DNA of 62,029 bases from Euzebya sp. (GTDB lineage Bacteria > Actinomycetota > Nitriliruptoria > Euzebyales > Euzebyaceae): positions 1 to 62,029 of the forward strand of contig NZ_CAXQBR010000002.1 in NCBI RefSeq assembly GCF_964222135.1, written 5' to 3'. Below the pieces are notes generated by a model. It made no database searches. It was given only the letters and a program-made list of their open reading frames with translations, and had not been told where the DNA came from. A program made the position numbers and the translations under genes. Position 1 is the stretch's first letter; every line of letters starts with the position of its first letter. Below are positions 43,363-51,576 of this stretch, piece after piece.

Positions 43363-43889
43363 GCCTGGCCGCCGGCGGTGTCGCGGTGGCCGTCCGTCGC
43401 GGCGGCCACGGGGGTGCTGCGGTGGAGGATCAGCGCCTCGCGGAGCCCGACGCTGCGGTTGCTCCGCTGCTCGCGCGCGGAGAAGAGGCTGTCGACCTGC
43501 TCGATCGGGACGACCTCGGGTCGCTCGACCGCCACGCGGTCGCCGTCGTGCTCGAGGACCCCGCCGCCGGCGGCCTCGAGGTTGCGGAGCCAGTCGGTCT
43601 CGGGCCCGTAGGGGAGCACGATGGCGAAGGCGTCCCCGCGCGGCACCGCCACGACCGGCGTGCGGTACGGCGTCCCGCTGTTGCGGCCGACGTGGTGCAC
43701 GACCGACGCCCACGCGCCCGGCTGCCCCGCGGACCCGCGCAGCTGGATGGGGTTCGTCACCCGGCGGTTCAGCCGCCTGATCGCCGTGAGGACGGGCCGG
43801 AACCGGAAGCGGAAGGACAGGACGAAGCCGGCGGCCAGCAGGACGAGGGTGCCGACGACGGCGACGGCGGCGGTGACGAGCGGTGGCAT
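43359..43889 (-). CDS. Deazaflavin (F420)-dependent nitroreductase-family protein
   Basis: 176 residues. One N-terminal membrane helix (about 5-27), then the family signature SVVHHVGRNSGTPYRTPVVA (about 62-81), LPYGPETDWLRNLEAAGG (about 93-110) and a Pro-Glu-Val close. These proteins (DDN/DUF385 type) bind F420 and reduce quinones or nitro compounds. Pairing with a quinone-reductase-like gene suggests a redox-stress or detoxification operon. A palindromic operator lies just upstream. Confidence 0.85.
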   Translation of the reverse strand: MPPLVTAAVAVVGTLVLLAAGFVLSFRFRFRPVLTAIRRLNRRVTNPIQLRGSAGQPGAWASVVHHVGRNSGTPYRTPVVAVPRGDAFAIVLPYGPETDWLRNLEAAGGGVLEHDGDRVAVERPEVVPIEQVDSLFSAREQRSNRSVGLREALILHRSTPVAAATDGHRDTAGGQA

Positions 43890-43899
43890 GGAGGTGTTC

Positions 43900-43950
43900 C
43901 CTTACGACGTATGGTGGCCTTACGGCGTACGGTAGACATACGCCGTAAGG
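43900..43950. promoter_or_regulatory. Triple-site palindromic operator upstream of deazaflavin gene
   Basis: Perfect 12-bp arms CCTTACGGCGTA (43918-43929) and TACGCCGTAAGG (43939-43950) lie nine bases apart. A third half-site, CCTTACGACGTA (43900-43911), differs by one base. This is typical of a TetR-family binding region, but no TetR gene adjoins it. The deazaflavin ATG is 11 bases away, so binding should block its transcription start. Confidence 0.75.
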
Positions 43951-43978
43951 CCGTCAAGGGCCGGATCGTGTCCGCGGG

Positions 43979-44905
43979 TCAGGTCCAGGGCAGCACGGAC
44001 CGTCGGGCCCAGTAGGCCGCCGGATCCTCAGGCGCGACGGGGGGCACGTCGTCTGGGTCCACGGCGAGGGCCGTCAGGTTGGACCCCAGGTGGGCGACCG
44101 TCGCCGCCCCGGACAGGACCACGTCGACGAACGGCTGAGCGAGGGCCGCGGCGATGGCGAGGGCGTCCGTGGGTGCGGGGCCGTCGAGGCGCGCATCGCC
44201 GCGGTCGGTCAGCCGGCCGTTCGCCACGGCCTCCTTCACGATCACGCCCCAGCCGGCGGCGTGCGCCTCGGCGAGGGCCGGTCCGACGGACGGCTCGAGC
44301 AGGTTCCACGTCGCCTGGACGCACCGGAACGGCGTGTCGGGCAGGGCGAGCGCACGCCGGACGACCGCGGCCTGGTCCGGCCCGCTGACGGTCAGCCCGA
44401 CCGCGACGGGTTCGGCGCGGAGGGCCTCGAGCACCTCGGCGTCGTCGAGGATCCCGCTGTCGAGGGTCGCGGAGTGCACCTGGTACAGGTCGAGGTGGTC
44501 GCCGAGCAGGGCCGCGGTCTCCGCGCGCTGGCGGCGGAACGTGGCGGCGGAGTGGTCCTTCACCTCGTGCTGCTCGGCGTCGACCCGCCAGCCCGCGGTG
44601 TAGGTGTAGCCCCACTTCGAGCCGACGGTGGTGCCCGACCCGAGCCCGGGCCAGGAGGCGAGGAACGCCTCGGCCAGGCCGTAGGAGCGTGCCGCGTCCA
44701 CGTAGGTGATGCCGGCCGCGGTGGCCTCGTCCAGCACGCGGTGGGTCCGGTCCTCCAGGACCTCGACCGACCGGTCCTCGACGAGGTCCCGGTCGTGGCC
44801 GATGACGAGGTAGCCGGGTCGTCCGAGCGCGGCCAGGCCGAGGCCGATCCGGCTGACGGCGGGCCCGTCGCGGCCGAGCGTGGTGCGGGGCATCTGCGGT
44901 GGCAT
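43979..44905 (-). CDS. Aldo/keto reductase
   Basis: 308 residues. AKR features: ISRIGLGLAALGR-like start (about 18-30), ITYVDAARSYGLAEAFLASW (about 67-86) with catalytic Asp and Tyr, SKWGYTYT (catalytic Lys region), DLYQVHSATLDSG (His) and VDVVLSGAATVAHLGSNLTA (about 262-281) for NADP binding. Substrate unknown. ATG with GAGGGGAACC upstream. Confidence 0.92.
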   Translation of the reverse strand: MPPQMPRTTLGRDGPAVSRIGLGLAALGRPGYLVIGHDRDLVEDRSVEVLEDRTHRVLDEATAAGITYVDAARSYGLAEAFLASWPGLGSGTTVGSKWGYTYTAGWRVDAEQHEVKDHSAATFRRQRAETAALLGDHLDLYQVHSATLDSGILDDAEVLEALRAEPVAVGLTVSGPDQAAVVRRALALPDTPFRCVQATWNLLEPSVGPALAEAHAAGWGVIVKEAVANGRLTDRGDARLDGPAPTDALAIAAALAQPFVDVVLSGAATVAHLGSNLTALAVDPDDVPPVAPEDPAAYWARRSVLPWT

Positions 44906-44940
44906 GCGGTTCCCCTCCTGCGGGGGTGGGGCGGTGGGCC

Positions 44941-45822
44941 TCAGCCTCGCGCGAGGGCGGCGACGTCGTCGACCCCTGCCAGCTTCTCGGGGTTGAACAT
45001 CGCGTACACGCGCGTGATCCGCCCGTCCTGGACGTCGAGGGCCATCGCCGCCGTCACGACCCCGTCGACGGTCAGGCGCAGGCCCGGGCTGCCGTTGACC
45101 CGCACCGGCTCGGCGGCGAAGGCGACCCGGCGGGCGAACATCGCGACCAGTGCGGCCACCGTGGCGGCCCCGGTGACCGGGCGGCGCGACGCGGGCACCA
45201 GCCCACCGCCGTCCGGGATCACCACGACGTCGGGGGCCAGCACCTCGAGCAGCCCCTCCACGTCGCCGTCTCGCACGGCGTCGAGGAAGCGCTCGACGAC
45301 GCGCGCCTGCTCCCCCTCGCCCACGTCGACCCGGGGTCGACGCGCGGCGACGTGGTCGCGGGCCCGGTGGGCGATCTGGCGGACCGCGGGGACGGACCGC
45401 CCGACCGCCGCGGCGATGTCGTCGTAGGGGGTGTCGAACACCTCCCGCAGCACGAACACCGCCCGCTCGACCGGCCCCAGCGTCTCGAGCACGGTGAGCA
45501 TCGCCATCGAGATGCTCTCGGCGAGCTCGACGTCCGCGGCGACGTCGGGGCCGGTCGCGAGCGGTTCGGGCAGCCACTCGCCGACGTAGTCCTCCCGCCG
45601 CCGCGAGAGGGTCCGCAGGCGGTTCAGCGCCTGCCGGGTCGTGATGCGGACCAGGTAGGCGCGGTGGTCGCGCACCGCCGCGTGGTCCACCTCGGCCCAC
45701 CGCAGCCACGTCTCCTGGACGACGTCCTCGGCGTCGGTGGCCGAGCCGAGCATCTCGTAGGCGACGGTGAACAGCAGGCGGCGGTGGCGCCCGAACGCGT
45801 CGTCGCGCGCGGGCGCGGTCAT
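44941..45822 (-). CDS. sigJ: ECF41-type sigma factor SigJ with SnoaL-like C-terminus
   Basis: 293 residues. Sigma region 2 (about 10-75) has LGSATDAEDVVQETWLRWAE, region 4 (about 110-160) has VFVLREVFDTPYDDIAAAVG. The C-terminal SnoaL-like domain holds the ECF41 hallmarks VIPDGGGLVPASRRPV (a DGGG motif, near 205) and FNPEKL near 280. In ECF41 factors this domain acts in place of an anti-sigma factor. The ATG overlaps the stop of the carboxymuconolactone decarboxylase-like gene, the classic ECF41 target, and a matching promoter lies before that gene. Confidence 0.93.
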   Translation of the reverse strand: MTAPARDDAFGRHRRLLFTVAYEMLGSATDAEDVVQETWLRWAEVDHAAVRDHRAYLVRITTRQALNRLRTLSRRREDYVGEWLPEPLATGPDVAADVELAESISMAMLTVLETLGPVERAVFVLREVFDTPYDDIAAAVGRSVPAVRQIAHRARDHVAARRPRVDVGEGEQARVVERFLDAVRDGDVEGLLEVLAPDVVVIPDGGGLVPASRRPVTGAATVAALVAMFARRVAFAAEPVRVNGSPGLRLTVDGVVTAAMALDVQDGRITRVYAMFNPEKLAGVDDVAALARG

Positions 45823-46400
45823 GTCGGCGCGCCCGCGGTGGACGACGGTTCGGCGAGGGGGACGCGGCAGGCCGTGGAGAGCCCCTGGGACTCGATCCCC
45901 ATCGCGACGTTCGAGCGGGTGACCAGGTTCGCGTAGCCGATCCACGCGGTCAGCTCGACCACCCCCGGGGCGCCGAGCGCCGCGACCAGCCGGTCGACCT
46001 GGGCGTCGGTGGCCTGCGGCGGCGTCTGGCTCATCGCCTCGGCGTACGCCATCACGTCGCGCTCGAGCGGGCTGAACACGTCGCTCTCCCTCCAGCGGGG
46101 CACCTGGCTGATCGTCTCCTCGTCGAGCCCTTGGTCGTGGGCCCTGTAGTAGCCGTAGTCCAGGCAGAACGCGCAGCCGACCAGCGCGGCGACGGCCATG
46201 TGGGCGCAGACCTTCAGGTGCGGGTCGACCCGGTCCCAGCGCTCGGCCTCCTGGCCCATCGCGCTGAGGACCACCAGCACGCGGCGGTGGTGCCACATCA
46301 CGCCGAGGGCGTCGGGGACCTCTCCGAGCGCCCGGCGGCTCATGCGCGTGGCCAGGTACCCGGTCAGACCGGTGAGCGGTGTCGGGGGGATGCGGGGCAT
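45819..46400 (-). CDS. Carboxymuconolactone decarboxylase-family protein (ECF41 partner)
   Basis: 193 residues. AhpD/CMD active-site motif VGCAFCLDYGYYRAH (about 82-96), Cys-x-x-Cys with a downstream His, as in peroxidase-like CMD proteins. DVFSPLERDVMAYAEAMSQT (about 115-134) is the second family block. ATG 46400 follows GAGGAGG; an upstream ATG at 46430 lies before the ribosome site and is less likely. Co-transcribed and overlapping with sigJ; such pairs respond to unknown, perhaps oxidative, signals. Confidence 0.92.
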   Translation of the reverse strand: MPRIPPTPLTGLTGYLATRMSRRALGEVPDALGVMWHHRRVLVVLSAMGQEAERWDRVDPHLKVCAHMAVAALVGCAFCLDYGYYRAHDQGLDEETISQVPRWRESDVFSPLERDVMAYAEAMSQTPPQATDAQVDRLVAALGAPGVVELTAWIGYANLVTRSNVAMGIESQGLSTACRVPLAEPSSTAGAPT

Positions 46401-46433
46401 GTCGTCCTCCTCGGTGATCGTCGGTGTCATGGA

Positions 46434-46460
46434 GACACCGGCCGGACCCGAGTCGTGACA
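46434..46460 (-). promoter_or_regulatory. ECF41-type promoter of the CMD-sigJ operon
   Basis: On the minus strand TGTCACG (46460-46454) is followed 16 bases later by TGTC (46437-46434). The ECF41 consensus, as I recall it, is TGTCACA then about 16-18 bases then CGTC. Start of transcription would fall about 27 bases before the CMD ATG, leaving room for GAGGAGG. This suggests autoregulation by SigJ. Confidence 0.65.
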
Positions 46461-46494
46461 GGCGGGGTCGTCGCGTTGTCGAGGTGCTGGTCGG

Positions 46495-47700
46495 TCACCG
46501 GTCCGCCCGCAGGTGGCCGGCCAGCCCGGGCAGGCCGAACTCGAACCGGCCCCGCCCGGGGGCCATGCGGATCAGCCCGCGGTCGACCAGCGCCCGGACC
46601 GTCGAGCCGAGCTGGGAGGACCGGCGGCCGAGCCGCGCGGCGACCGCTCCCGTCGTCCGGTCGGCGTCGTCGACGGCCGCCGCCGCCCGCAGCCAGTCGT
46701 GCTGCAGGTCGCCGAGCCCCCTGAGGCGCTCGGCGTAGAACCCGTCGAGATCGGCCCGGGCGATCGCGTACCCCTCGTCGACCTCCTCGACCGTGATCAC
46801 CGGCCCCGTCCCCGCCGTCCACACCCGGTGGCCGATGAGGTGCAGGAAGTACGGGTAGCCCTGGACCAGCTCGACCAACCGGTCGAGGGCCGGCGCGTCG
46901 ATCGCGACGTCGCGGTTGGCCGCGAAGGCGACCAGCCCCTCCCGGACGTCGGCGTCGCCCAGCAGGCCGAAGTCGAGGTGCCGGCTGCGCTCGAAGAACG
47001 TCGCGCCGGCCTGCTGCAGCTGGCCGACGACACCCGGCAGCCCGGCGACGTACACGCCGATCGGCAGGTGCCGTCGGACCCGCGCGCCGTTCGGCGCGGT
47101 CTCGAGCGTCGCGGTGGACTGCGCCTCCTGCAGGGCGTGGCACAGGTCGGCGAGCGCGGGCGCGGCGATGTTCTGCGCCTCGTCGACGAGGACCAGGAGC
47201 ACCGCACCGCGCTCGGCCGCCAGCCGGCCGGCCTCGACCAGAAGGCGGGACAGCTCCGCCCCGCGGTCGATCGTCGCGCCCGACGGCCGGGCGACCTCGA
47301 TGCCGATGCCCTCGGGGCCCACGCGGATGCCCGCGAGCAGCCGCAGCGCGTCGAGGCTGCGGGCCGACAGCCGGCGGGCCAGGTGGTGGGCGTCGAGCGC
47401 CTCGGCGAGGCGCTGCAGCAGGTCGGCCACCACGCCCTCGCCTGGCCTCGCCGACACGCGGACCGGCCAGTCGCCGGCCTCGCGGGCGTCCTGCTCGAGG
47501 TGGAGCAGGAACACGGTCTTGCCCACCCCGCGGTCCCCGGTGACCAGGCGGGCCTGCTCGTAGACGCCGTCGCGGAGGCGGGGGAGGAGGACGTCGTCGA
47601 ACTCCGCGAACTCCGCCCGACGGCCGGCGAAGACCTCGGGCACCGCGCCGTAGCCCGGCGTGAACGGGTTGTTCCGGGCCGTCCGGCGATCCTCCGTCAC
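46495..47700 (-). CDS. ATP-binding protein, AAA_16/STAND-like, with C-terminal winged helix
   Basis: 401 residues. RNNPFTPGYGAVPEVFAGRR (about 8-27) opens the protein, as in ORC/Cdc6-like AAA_16 proteins. Walker A is VTGDRGVGKTVFLLHLEQDA (about 54-73), Walker B VLLVLVDEAQNIAAPALADL (about 167-186). A winged helix at about 335-395 (TGAVAARLGRRSSQLGSTVR, then ALVDRGLIRM) ends it. GTG start; AAGGTTACGTCC upstream may be a -10 region, giving a short or absent leader. Function unknown; similar proteins act as DNA-bound ATP switches. Confidence 0.8.
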   Translation of the reverse strand: MTEDRRTARNNPFTPGYGAVPEVFAGRRAEFAEFDDVLLPRLRDGVYEQARLVTGDRGVGKTVFLLHLEQDAREAGDWPVRVSARPGEGVVADLLQRLAEALDAHHLARRLSARSLDALRLLAGIRVGPEGIGIEVARPSGATIDRGAELSRLLVEAGRLAAERGAVLLVLVDEAQNIAAPALADLCHALQEAQSTATLETAPNGARVRRHLPIGVYVAGLPGVVGQLQQAGATFFERSRHLDFGLLGDADVREGLVAFAANRDVAIDAPALDRLVELVQGYPYFLHLIGHRVWTAGTGPVITVEEVDEGYAIARADLDGFYAERLRGLGDLQHDWLRAAAAVDDADRTTGAVAARLGRRSSQLGSTVRALVDRGLIRMAPGRGRFEFGLPGLAGHLRADR

Positions 47701-47809
47701 GGACGTAACCTTACACGAGGATGTACCGGTGTGTCGCTGTCGCGGTCGTTGCGCTGGCCGGTCTACGATCCCGCACGCCACGGGGCCCACCGACGAGGAG
47801 CCACCCCAC

Positions 47810-48580
47810 ATGCCCGTGCTCGCCGACCTGCTCGCCGCGCTGTCCGACGGATCGATCGAGGTCATCGACCTGACCGCCCCGCTGTCGGAGGAGACGCCGA
47901 TCCTCGAGCTGCCGCCCGAGTTCGGTCAGACCCAGCGCTTCACGCTGTCCGAGATCAGCCGCTACGACGACCGCGGCCCGGCCTGGTACTGGAACAACTT
48001 CCACACCGGCGAGCACACCGGCACCCACTTCGACGCCCCGAACCACTGGGTGACCGGGCAGGACGGCGCGTCGATCGACGCCGTCCCGGTGCGGGACCTG
48101 ATCGCCCCGGCCGTCGTGCTGGACGTCACCGCCGAGGTCGAGGCGGACCCGGACTTCCTGATCGAGGTCGCGCACCTCGAGGCCTTCCAGGAGACCCACG
48201 GCCCCCTCCCCGCGGGCGGCTGGCTGCTGTGCCGGACCGGCTGGTCGTCCCGGACGTCGCAGGAGGACATGATCAACAACACCCAGACCGGGCCGGCCAG
48301 CCCGGGCATGTCGGCGGCGTGTGCCCGCTGGGTGGCCGAGGAGTCCCCGCTGCAGGGCATCGGCGTGGAGACCGTCGGCACCGACGCCGGCGCCGCCCAC
48401 TCCTTCGACCCGCCGTTCCCCTGCCACGCGTTCCTGCTCGGCAACGACAAGTACGGCCTGGCCCAGCTGCAGAACCTCGACCGCCTGCCGCCGACCGGCG
48501 CCGTCGTCATCGCCCCACCCCTCAAGATCGTGGGAGGGTCGGGGTCACCGGTCCGGGTGCTCGCGCTCGTCGAGGGCTGA
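47810..48580 (+). CDS. Cyclase-family metal hydrolase, kynurenine formamidase-like
   Basis: 256 residues. The family motif is HTGEHTGTHFDAPNHWVTGQ (about 64-83): His-x-Gly-Thr-His-x-Asp. A second block, CRTGWSSRTS (about 143-152), and the late VGTDAGAAHSFDPPFPCHAF are also typical. Members hydrolyse N-formylkynurenine, isatin or related cyclic amides. ATG with GAGGAG eight bases upstream. The ThDP enzyme 134 bases downstream on the same strand could use its product. Confidence 0.87.
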   Translation: MPVLADLLAALSDGSIEVIDLTAPLSEETPILELPPEFGQTQRFTLSEISRYDDRGPAWYWNNFHTGEHTGTHFDAPNHWVTGQDGASIDAVPVRDLIAPAVVLDVTAEVEADPDFLIEVAHLEAFQETHGPLPAGGWLLCRTGWSSRTSQEDMINNTQTGPASPGMSAACARWVAEESPLQGIGVETVGTDAGAAHSFDPPFPCHAFLLGNDKYGLAQLQNLDRLPPTGAVVIAPPLKIVGGSGSPVRVLALVEG

Positions 48581-48630
48581 TGGTGGGGGTGTCGGTGGGG
48601 GCGTCGGCGGTGGGGTCGGTGTCACGGGTC

Positions 48631-48680
48631 CTCAGATCTGAGCCGCGGGTGCCTGGGGGGACCCACCTCTCGGATCTGAG
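48631..48680. promoter_or_regulatory. Two 12-bp palindromes before the ThDP enzyme gene
   Basis: CTCAGATCTGAG (48631-48642) is a perfect palindrome; CTCGGATCTGAG (48669-48680) differs by one base. Their centres are 38 bp apart, and the second lies 33 bases before the GTG. They look like paired operator sites for a dimeric regulator. No regulator gene is adjacent. Confidence 0.55.
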
Positions 48681-48713
48681 CGCCAGGGCGGCGGGATCCA
48701 GGGGGGTGCAACC

Positions 48714-50372
48714 GTGAACGTGGCGGAGGCCGTCGGGCGGGCCCTCGTCGCCGTCGGGGTGGACCTGGTCGCCGGCGTGGTGGGCTCCGGGAACTTCCAC
48801 GTCACCAACGCGATGGTGGCCGCCGGCGCCCGGTTCGTCGCCAGCCGGCACGAGGGCGGGGCCGCGACGATCGCCGACGCGTACGCCCGCACCGCCGACC
48901 GGCCCGCCGCGCTGAGCGTCCACCAGGGCTGCGGGCTGACCAACGCGATGACCGGGATCGCCGAGGCCGCGAAGTCCCGCACCCCGCTGATCGTGCTGGC
49001 CGCCGAGGCGACGAACCGGCACTCGAACTTCTTCGTCGACCAGGACGCGCTGGCCACGGCCGTCGGCGCGCTGTCCCACCGGATCGCCGACCCCGCCACC
49101 GCGGTCGCCGACACCGTCGAGGCCGTCGCCGCCGCCGTCCACGGCCGCCGGACCGTGGTGCTGAACCTCCCCCTCGACGTCCAGGTCGCCGAGATCCCCG
49201 ACGGGATCGCGCCGGACACCGCGGTCCTGCCCCCGCCGCCGGCGCCGCCCCATCCCTCCCCCGAGGCGGTGGCCCGGCTGGTCGAGGCCCTGCGCGTCGC
49301 CGAGCGGCCGGTCTTCGTCGCCGGCCGTGGGGCCAGGTCCGCGGCGGCCCGGGACGCGGTGGTCGACCTCGCGGAGCGGTGCGGGGCGCTGCTCGCCACC
49401 TCCGCGGTGGCGAAGGGCCTGTTCGTCGGCCACCCGTGGTCGCTCGACGTGTCCGGCGGGTTCTCCTCACCGGTCGTGGCCGAGCTGATCGCGGACGCCG
49501 ACCTGATCGTCGGGTGGGGCTGCGCGCTCAACATGTGGACCATGCGCCACGGGGCGCTGATCGGCCCGGGTGCCACGGTGGTGCAGGTGGACGACACCGC
49601 GTCGGCACTGGGCGCTCACCGGGCGCTGGCGTTGGGGGGGGAGGGGGACGTCGCGGTCACCGCGCGGGCAGCGGGGGAGGGGTGGGGTCGCGAGGGGTGG
49701 GGTCGCGTCGCGTCGGGGTACCGCTCGCCGGCGGTGGCCGAGCGGCTGCGGAGCGGGCGGCGCTGGCAGGACGTGCCCTTCGAGGACACCTCCACGCAGG
49801 AGCGGATCGACCCGCGGACCGTGTCCCTCGCCCTCGACGACCTGCTGCCCGCGGACCGGGTCGTCGGCGTGGACTCCGGCAACTTCATGGGCTACCCGTC
49901 GATGTTCCTCGATGTCCCGGACGAGCGGGGGTTCTGCTTCACCCAGGCGTTCCAGGCGATCGGGCTGGGCTTGGCGACCGCGATCGGGGCGGCCCTGGCC
50001 CAGCCCGACCGGCTGCCGGTCGCGGCGGTGGGGGACGGTGGGCTGACGATGAGCGCGGCCGAGCTCGACACCGTCCGGCGGCTGGGGCTGCCCATGGTCG
50101 TGGTGGTGTACGACGACGACGCGTACGGGGCGGAGGTCCACCACTTCGGCCCCGACGGCCACGACATCTCGACGGTGCGGTTCCCCGAGACCGACCTGGC
50201 CGCCGTCGCCCGCGGGTACGGGTTCACGGCGGTGACGGTCCGGTCCGTCGCGGACCTCGATCCGGTCCGGACGTGGCTCGCTGGCCCGCTGGACACCCCG
50301 CTGCTGATCGACGCGAAGGTCGTCGAGGACCAGCCGTCGTGGTGGCTCGAGGAGGCCTTCCGGGGGCACTGA
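48714..50372 (+). CDS. Thiamine-diphosphate-dependent enzyme, acetolactate synthase-like
   Basis: 552 residues, three-domain ThDP layout. Pyr domain with the catalytic Glu in SRHEGGAATIADAYAR (about 45-60), central domain (about 180-310), PP domain with the ThDP-binding GDGGLTMSAAELDTVRRLGL (about 441-460) and YDDDAYGAEVHH closing the metal-binding motif. Candidate activities include acetolactate synthase-like, sulfopyruvate or phenylpyruvate decarboxylase. No FAD or regulatory subunit gene is nearby, so branched-chain synthesis is doubtful. GTG start. Confidence 0.9.
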   Translation: MNVAEAVGRALVAVGVDLVAGVVGSGNFHVTNAMVAAGARFVASRHEGGAATIADAYARTADRPAALSVHQGCGLTNAMTGIAEAAKSRTPLIVLAAEATNRHSNFFVDQDALATAVGALSHRIADPATAVADTVEAVAAAVHGRRTVVLNLPLDVQVAEIPDGIAPDTAVLPPPPAPPHPSPEAVARLVEALRVAERPVFVAGRGARSAAARDAVVDLAERCGALLATSAVAKGLFVGHPWSLDVSGGFSSPVVAELIADADLIVGWGCALNMWTMRHGALIGPGATVVQVDDTASALGAHRALALGGEGDVAVTARAAGEGWGREGWGRVASGYRSPAVAERLRSGRRWQDVPFEDTSTQERIDPRTVSLALDDLLPADRVVGVDSGNFMGYPSMFLDVPDERGFCFTQAFQAIGLGLATAIGAALAQPDRLPVAAVGDGGLTMSAAELDTVRRLGLPMVVVVYDDDAYGAEVHHFGPDGHDISTVRFPETDLAAVARGYGFTAVTVRSVADLDPVRTWLAGPLDTPLLIDAKVVEDQPSWWLEEAFRGH

Positions 50373-50535
50373 CCGGGAGCTCGACCGGGGCCGGTGCTGC
50401 GCGACCGGTGCGGTGGGGCCGGTGCGGTGGGCCGGTGTGGGCGGGGGCAGTGGCTGGGCGCGTGCCGTTCGGCGCCCGTGGGTCGATGGCGGGGACGTAC
50501 GGGTGCCGCGCGGTCCGGAGATGGCGTCCCGTGAT

Positions 50536-50820
50536 GCGCCCGTGGGTCGATGGCGGGTCTCGTGTTGGCCGTCGCCGTCCTGTGGTGCGCCCGTGGGTCG
50601 ATGGCGGGTCTCGTGTTGGCCGTCGCCGTCCTGTGGTGCGCCCGTGGGGCGATGGCGGGTCGCGTGCTGGCCGTCGCCGTCCTGTGGTGCGCCCGTGGGT
50701 CGATGGCGGGTCGCGTGCTGGCCGTCGCCGTCCTGTGGTGCGCCCGTGGGTCGATGGCGGGTCTCGTGCTGGCCGTCGCCGTCCTGTGATGCGCCCGTGG
50801 GGCGATGGCGGGTCGCGTGC
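50536..50820. repeat. 51-bp tandem repeat (minisatellite), five full copies plus a part
   Basis: Units start GCGCCCGTGGG at 50536, 50587, 50638, 50689, 50740 and 50791; the last is cut at about 50820. A more distant copy begins at 50472 with 64-bp spacing. Units differ at a few positions (TCTCGTG/TCGCGTG, GTTGG/GCTGG, GGTCG/GGGCG). Being a multiple of three, the array keeps most frames open, and one reads M-A-G-L-V-L-A-V-A-V repeats, but no ribosome site or homologue supports a protein. It fills the 534-base gap between the ThDP gene and the DLH gene; nothing else is visible there. Confidence 0.9.
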
Positions 50821-50906
50821 CACCGCCCGGCCACCCGTTCGACGCCTATGGGTTGATCGCGGCACCTCCCCCCGGGGGTCCTGAGGCACCCTGCTCCGCC
50901 GAACCC

Positions 50907-51479
50907 CTACCGCCCGGCCAGGAACGCGACCACCCGCTCGGTGAGCAGCGCCGTCGCCTCCTCGTCGTAGCTCGGCAGCGAGCGGTCGGCGAAGTAGTGC
51001 TGGTCGCCGGGGTAGGTGAACACCGCCACCTCCGGGTGATCCGCCGCCAGGGCCTCCGCCGCCTCGAGGTCCCCCTCCTCGGCGAAGATCGGGTCTGCGT
51101 CCATGCCGTGCACCTGCGCGGCCAACCCGTCCGGCCATGCCCCGACGTACTCCGCTGGTAGGCAGGAGTACAGCAGCACCGCCCCGCGCGCCCCCGGTCG
51201 GGTCTGGGCCAACCGCTGGGCCGGCACGACCCCGAGGGACATGCCCGCGTAGACCAGCTCGGCCGGCAGGTCCTCGGCCAGGCGCACGGCCCGCTCGGCG
51301 ATGACGTCGAACCCCTCGGACTTGACGCGGGCCATCCCCTCCTCGATCGACCCGTACGTGTGCCCGTCGAACAGGTCGGGGGTGTGGACGGTGTGGCCCG
51401 CCTCGCGGAGTTCGTCGGCGAACGCGATCACCCCCTCGGTCAACCCCTGGGCGTGGTGGAACAGCAGGACCTCGGCCAT
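50907..51479 (-). CDS. Dienelactone hydrolase-family protein
   Basis: 190 residues. Alpha/beta hydrolase layout: VLLFHHAQGLTEGVIAFADE (about 4-23) at the oxyanion strand, nucleophile elbow YAGMSLGVVPAQRLA (about 84-98), GDQHYFAD with the catalytic His (about 163-170). The elbow Ser replaces the Cys of classical dienelactone hydrolases, so esterase chemistry is likely. Length is typical of a small DLH. AAGGAGG lies six bases before the ATG. It is divergent from the wHTH gene. Confidence 0.87.
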   Translation of the reverse strand: MAEVLLFHHAQGLTEGVIAFADELREAGHTVHTPDLFDGHTYGSIEEGMARVKSEGFDVIAERAVRLAEDLPAELVYAGMSLGVVPAQRLAQTRPGARGAVLLYSCLPAEYVGAWPDGLAAQVHGMDADPIFAEEGDLEAAEALAADHPEVAVFTYPGDQHYFADRSLPSYDEEATALLTERVVAFLAGR

Positions 51480-51576
51480 GGCTGGCCTCCTTGTGCCCGA
51501 CGGCGGGCGCGGTGATGATCGGACGTGACGATCCGGAACTCTAGAACGATCCAACTATCCCGATCAATAGGCGGCC

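Noticed and set aside
50550-50789. Small hydrophobic repeat protein read from the minisatellite
   Set aside because: Other frames are equally open, no ribosome binding site, no signal of selection; better explained by repeat length being a multiple of three.
50536-50820. CRISPR array
   Set aside because: Units are contiguous 51-bp tandem repeats without unique spacers and no cas gene is near.
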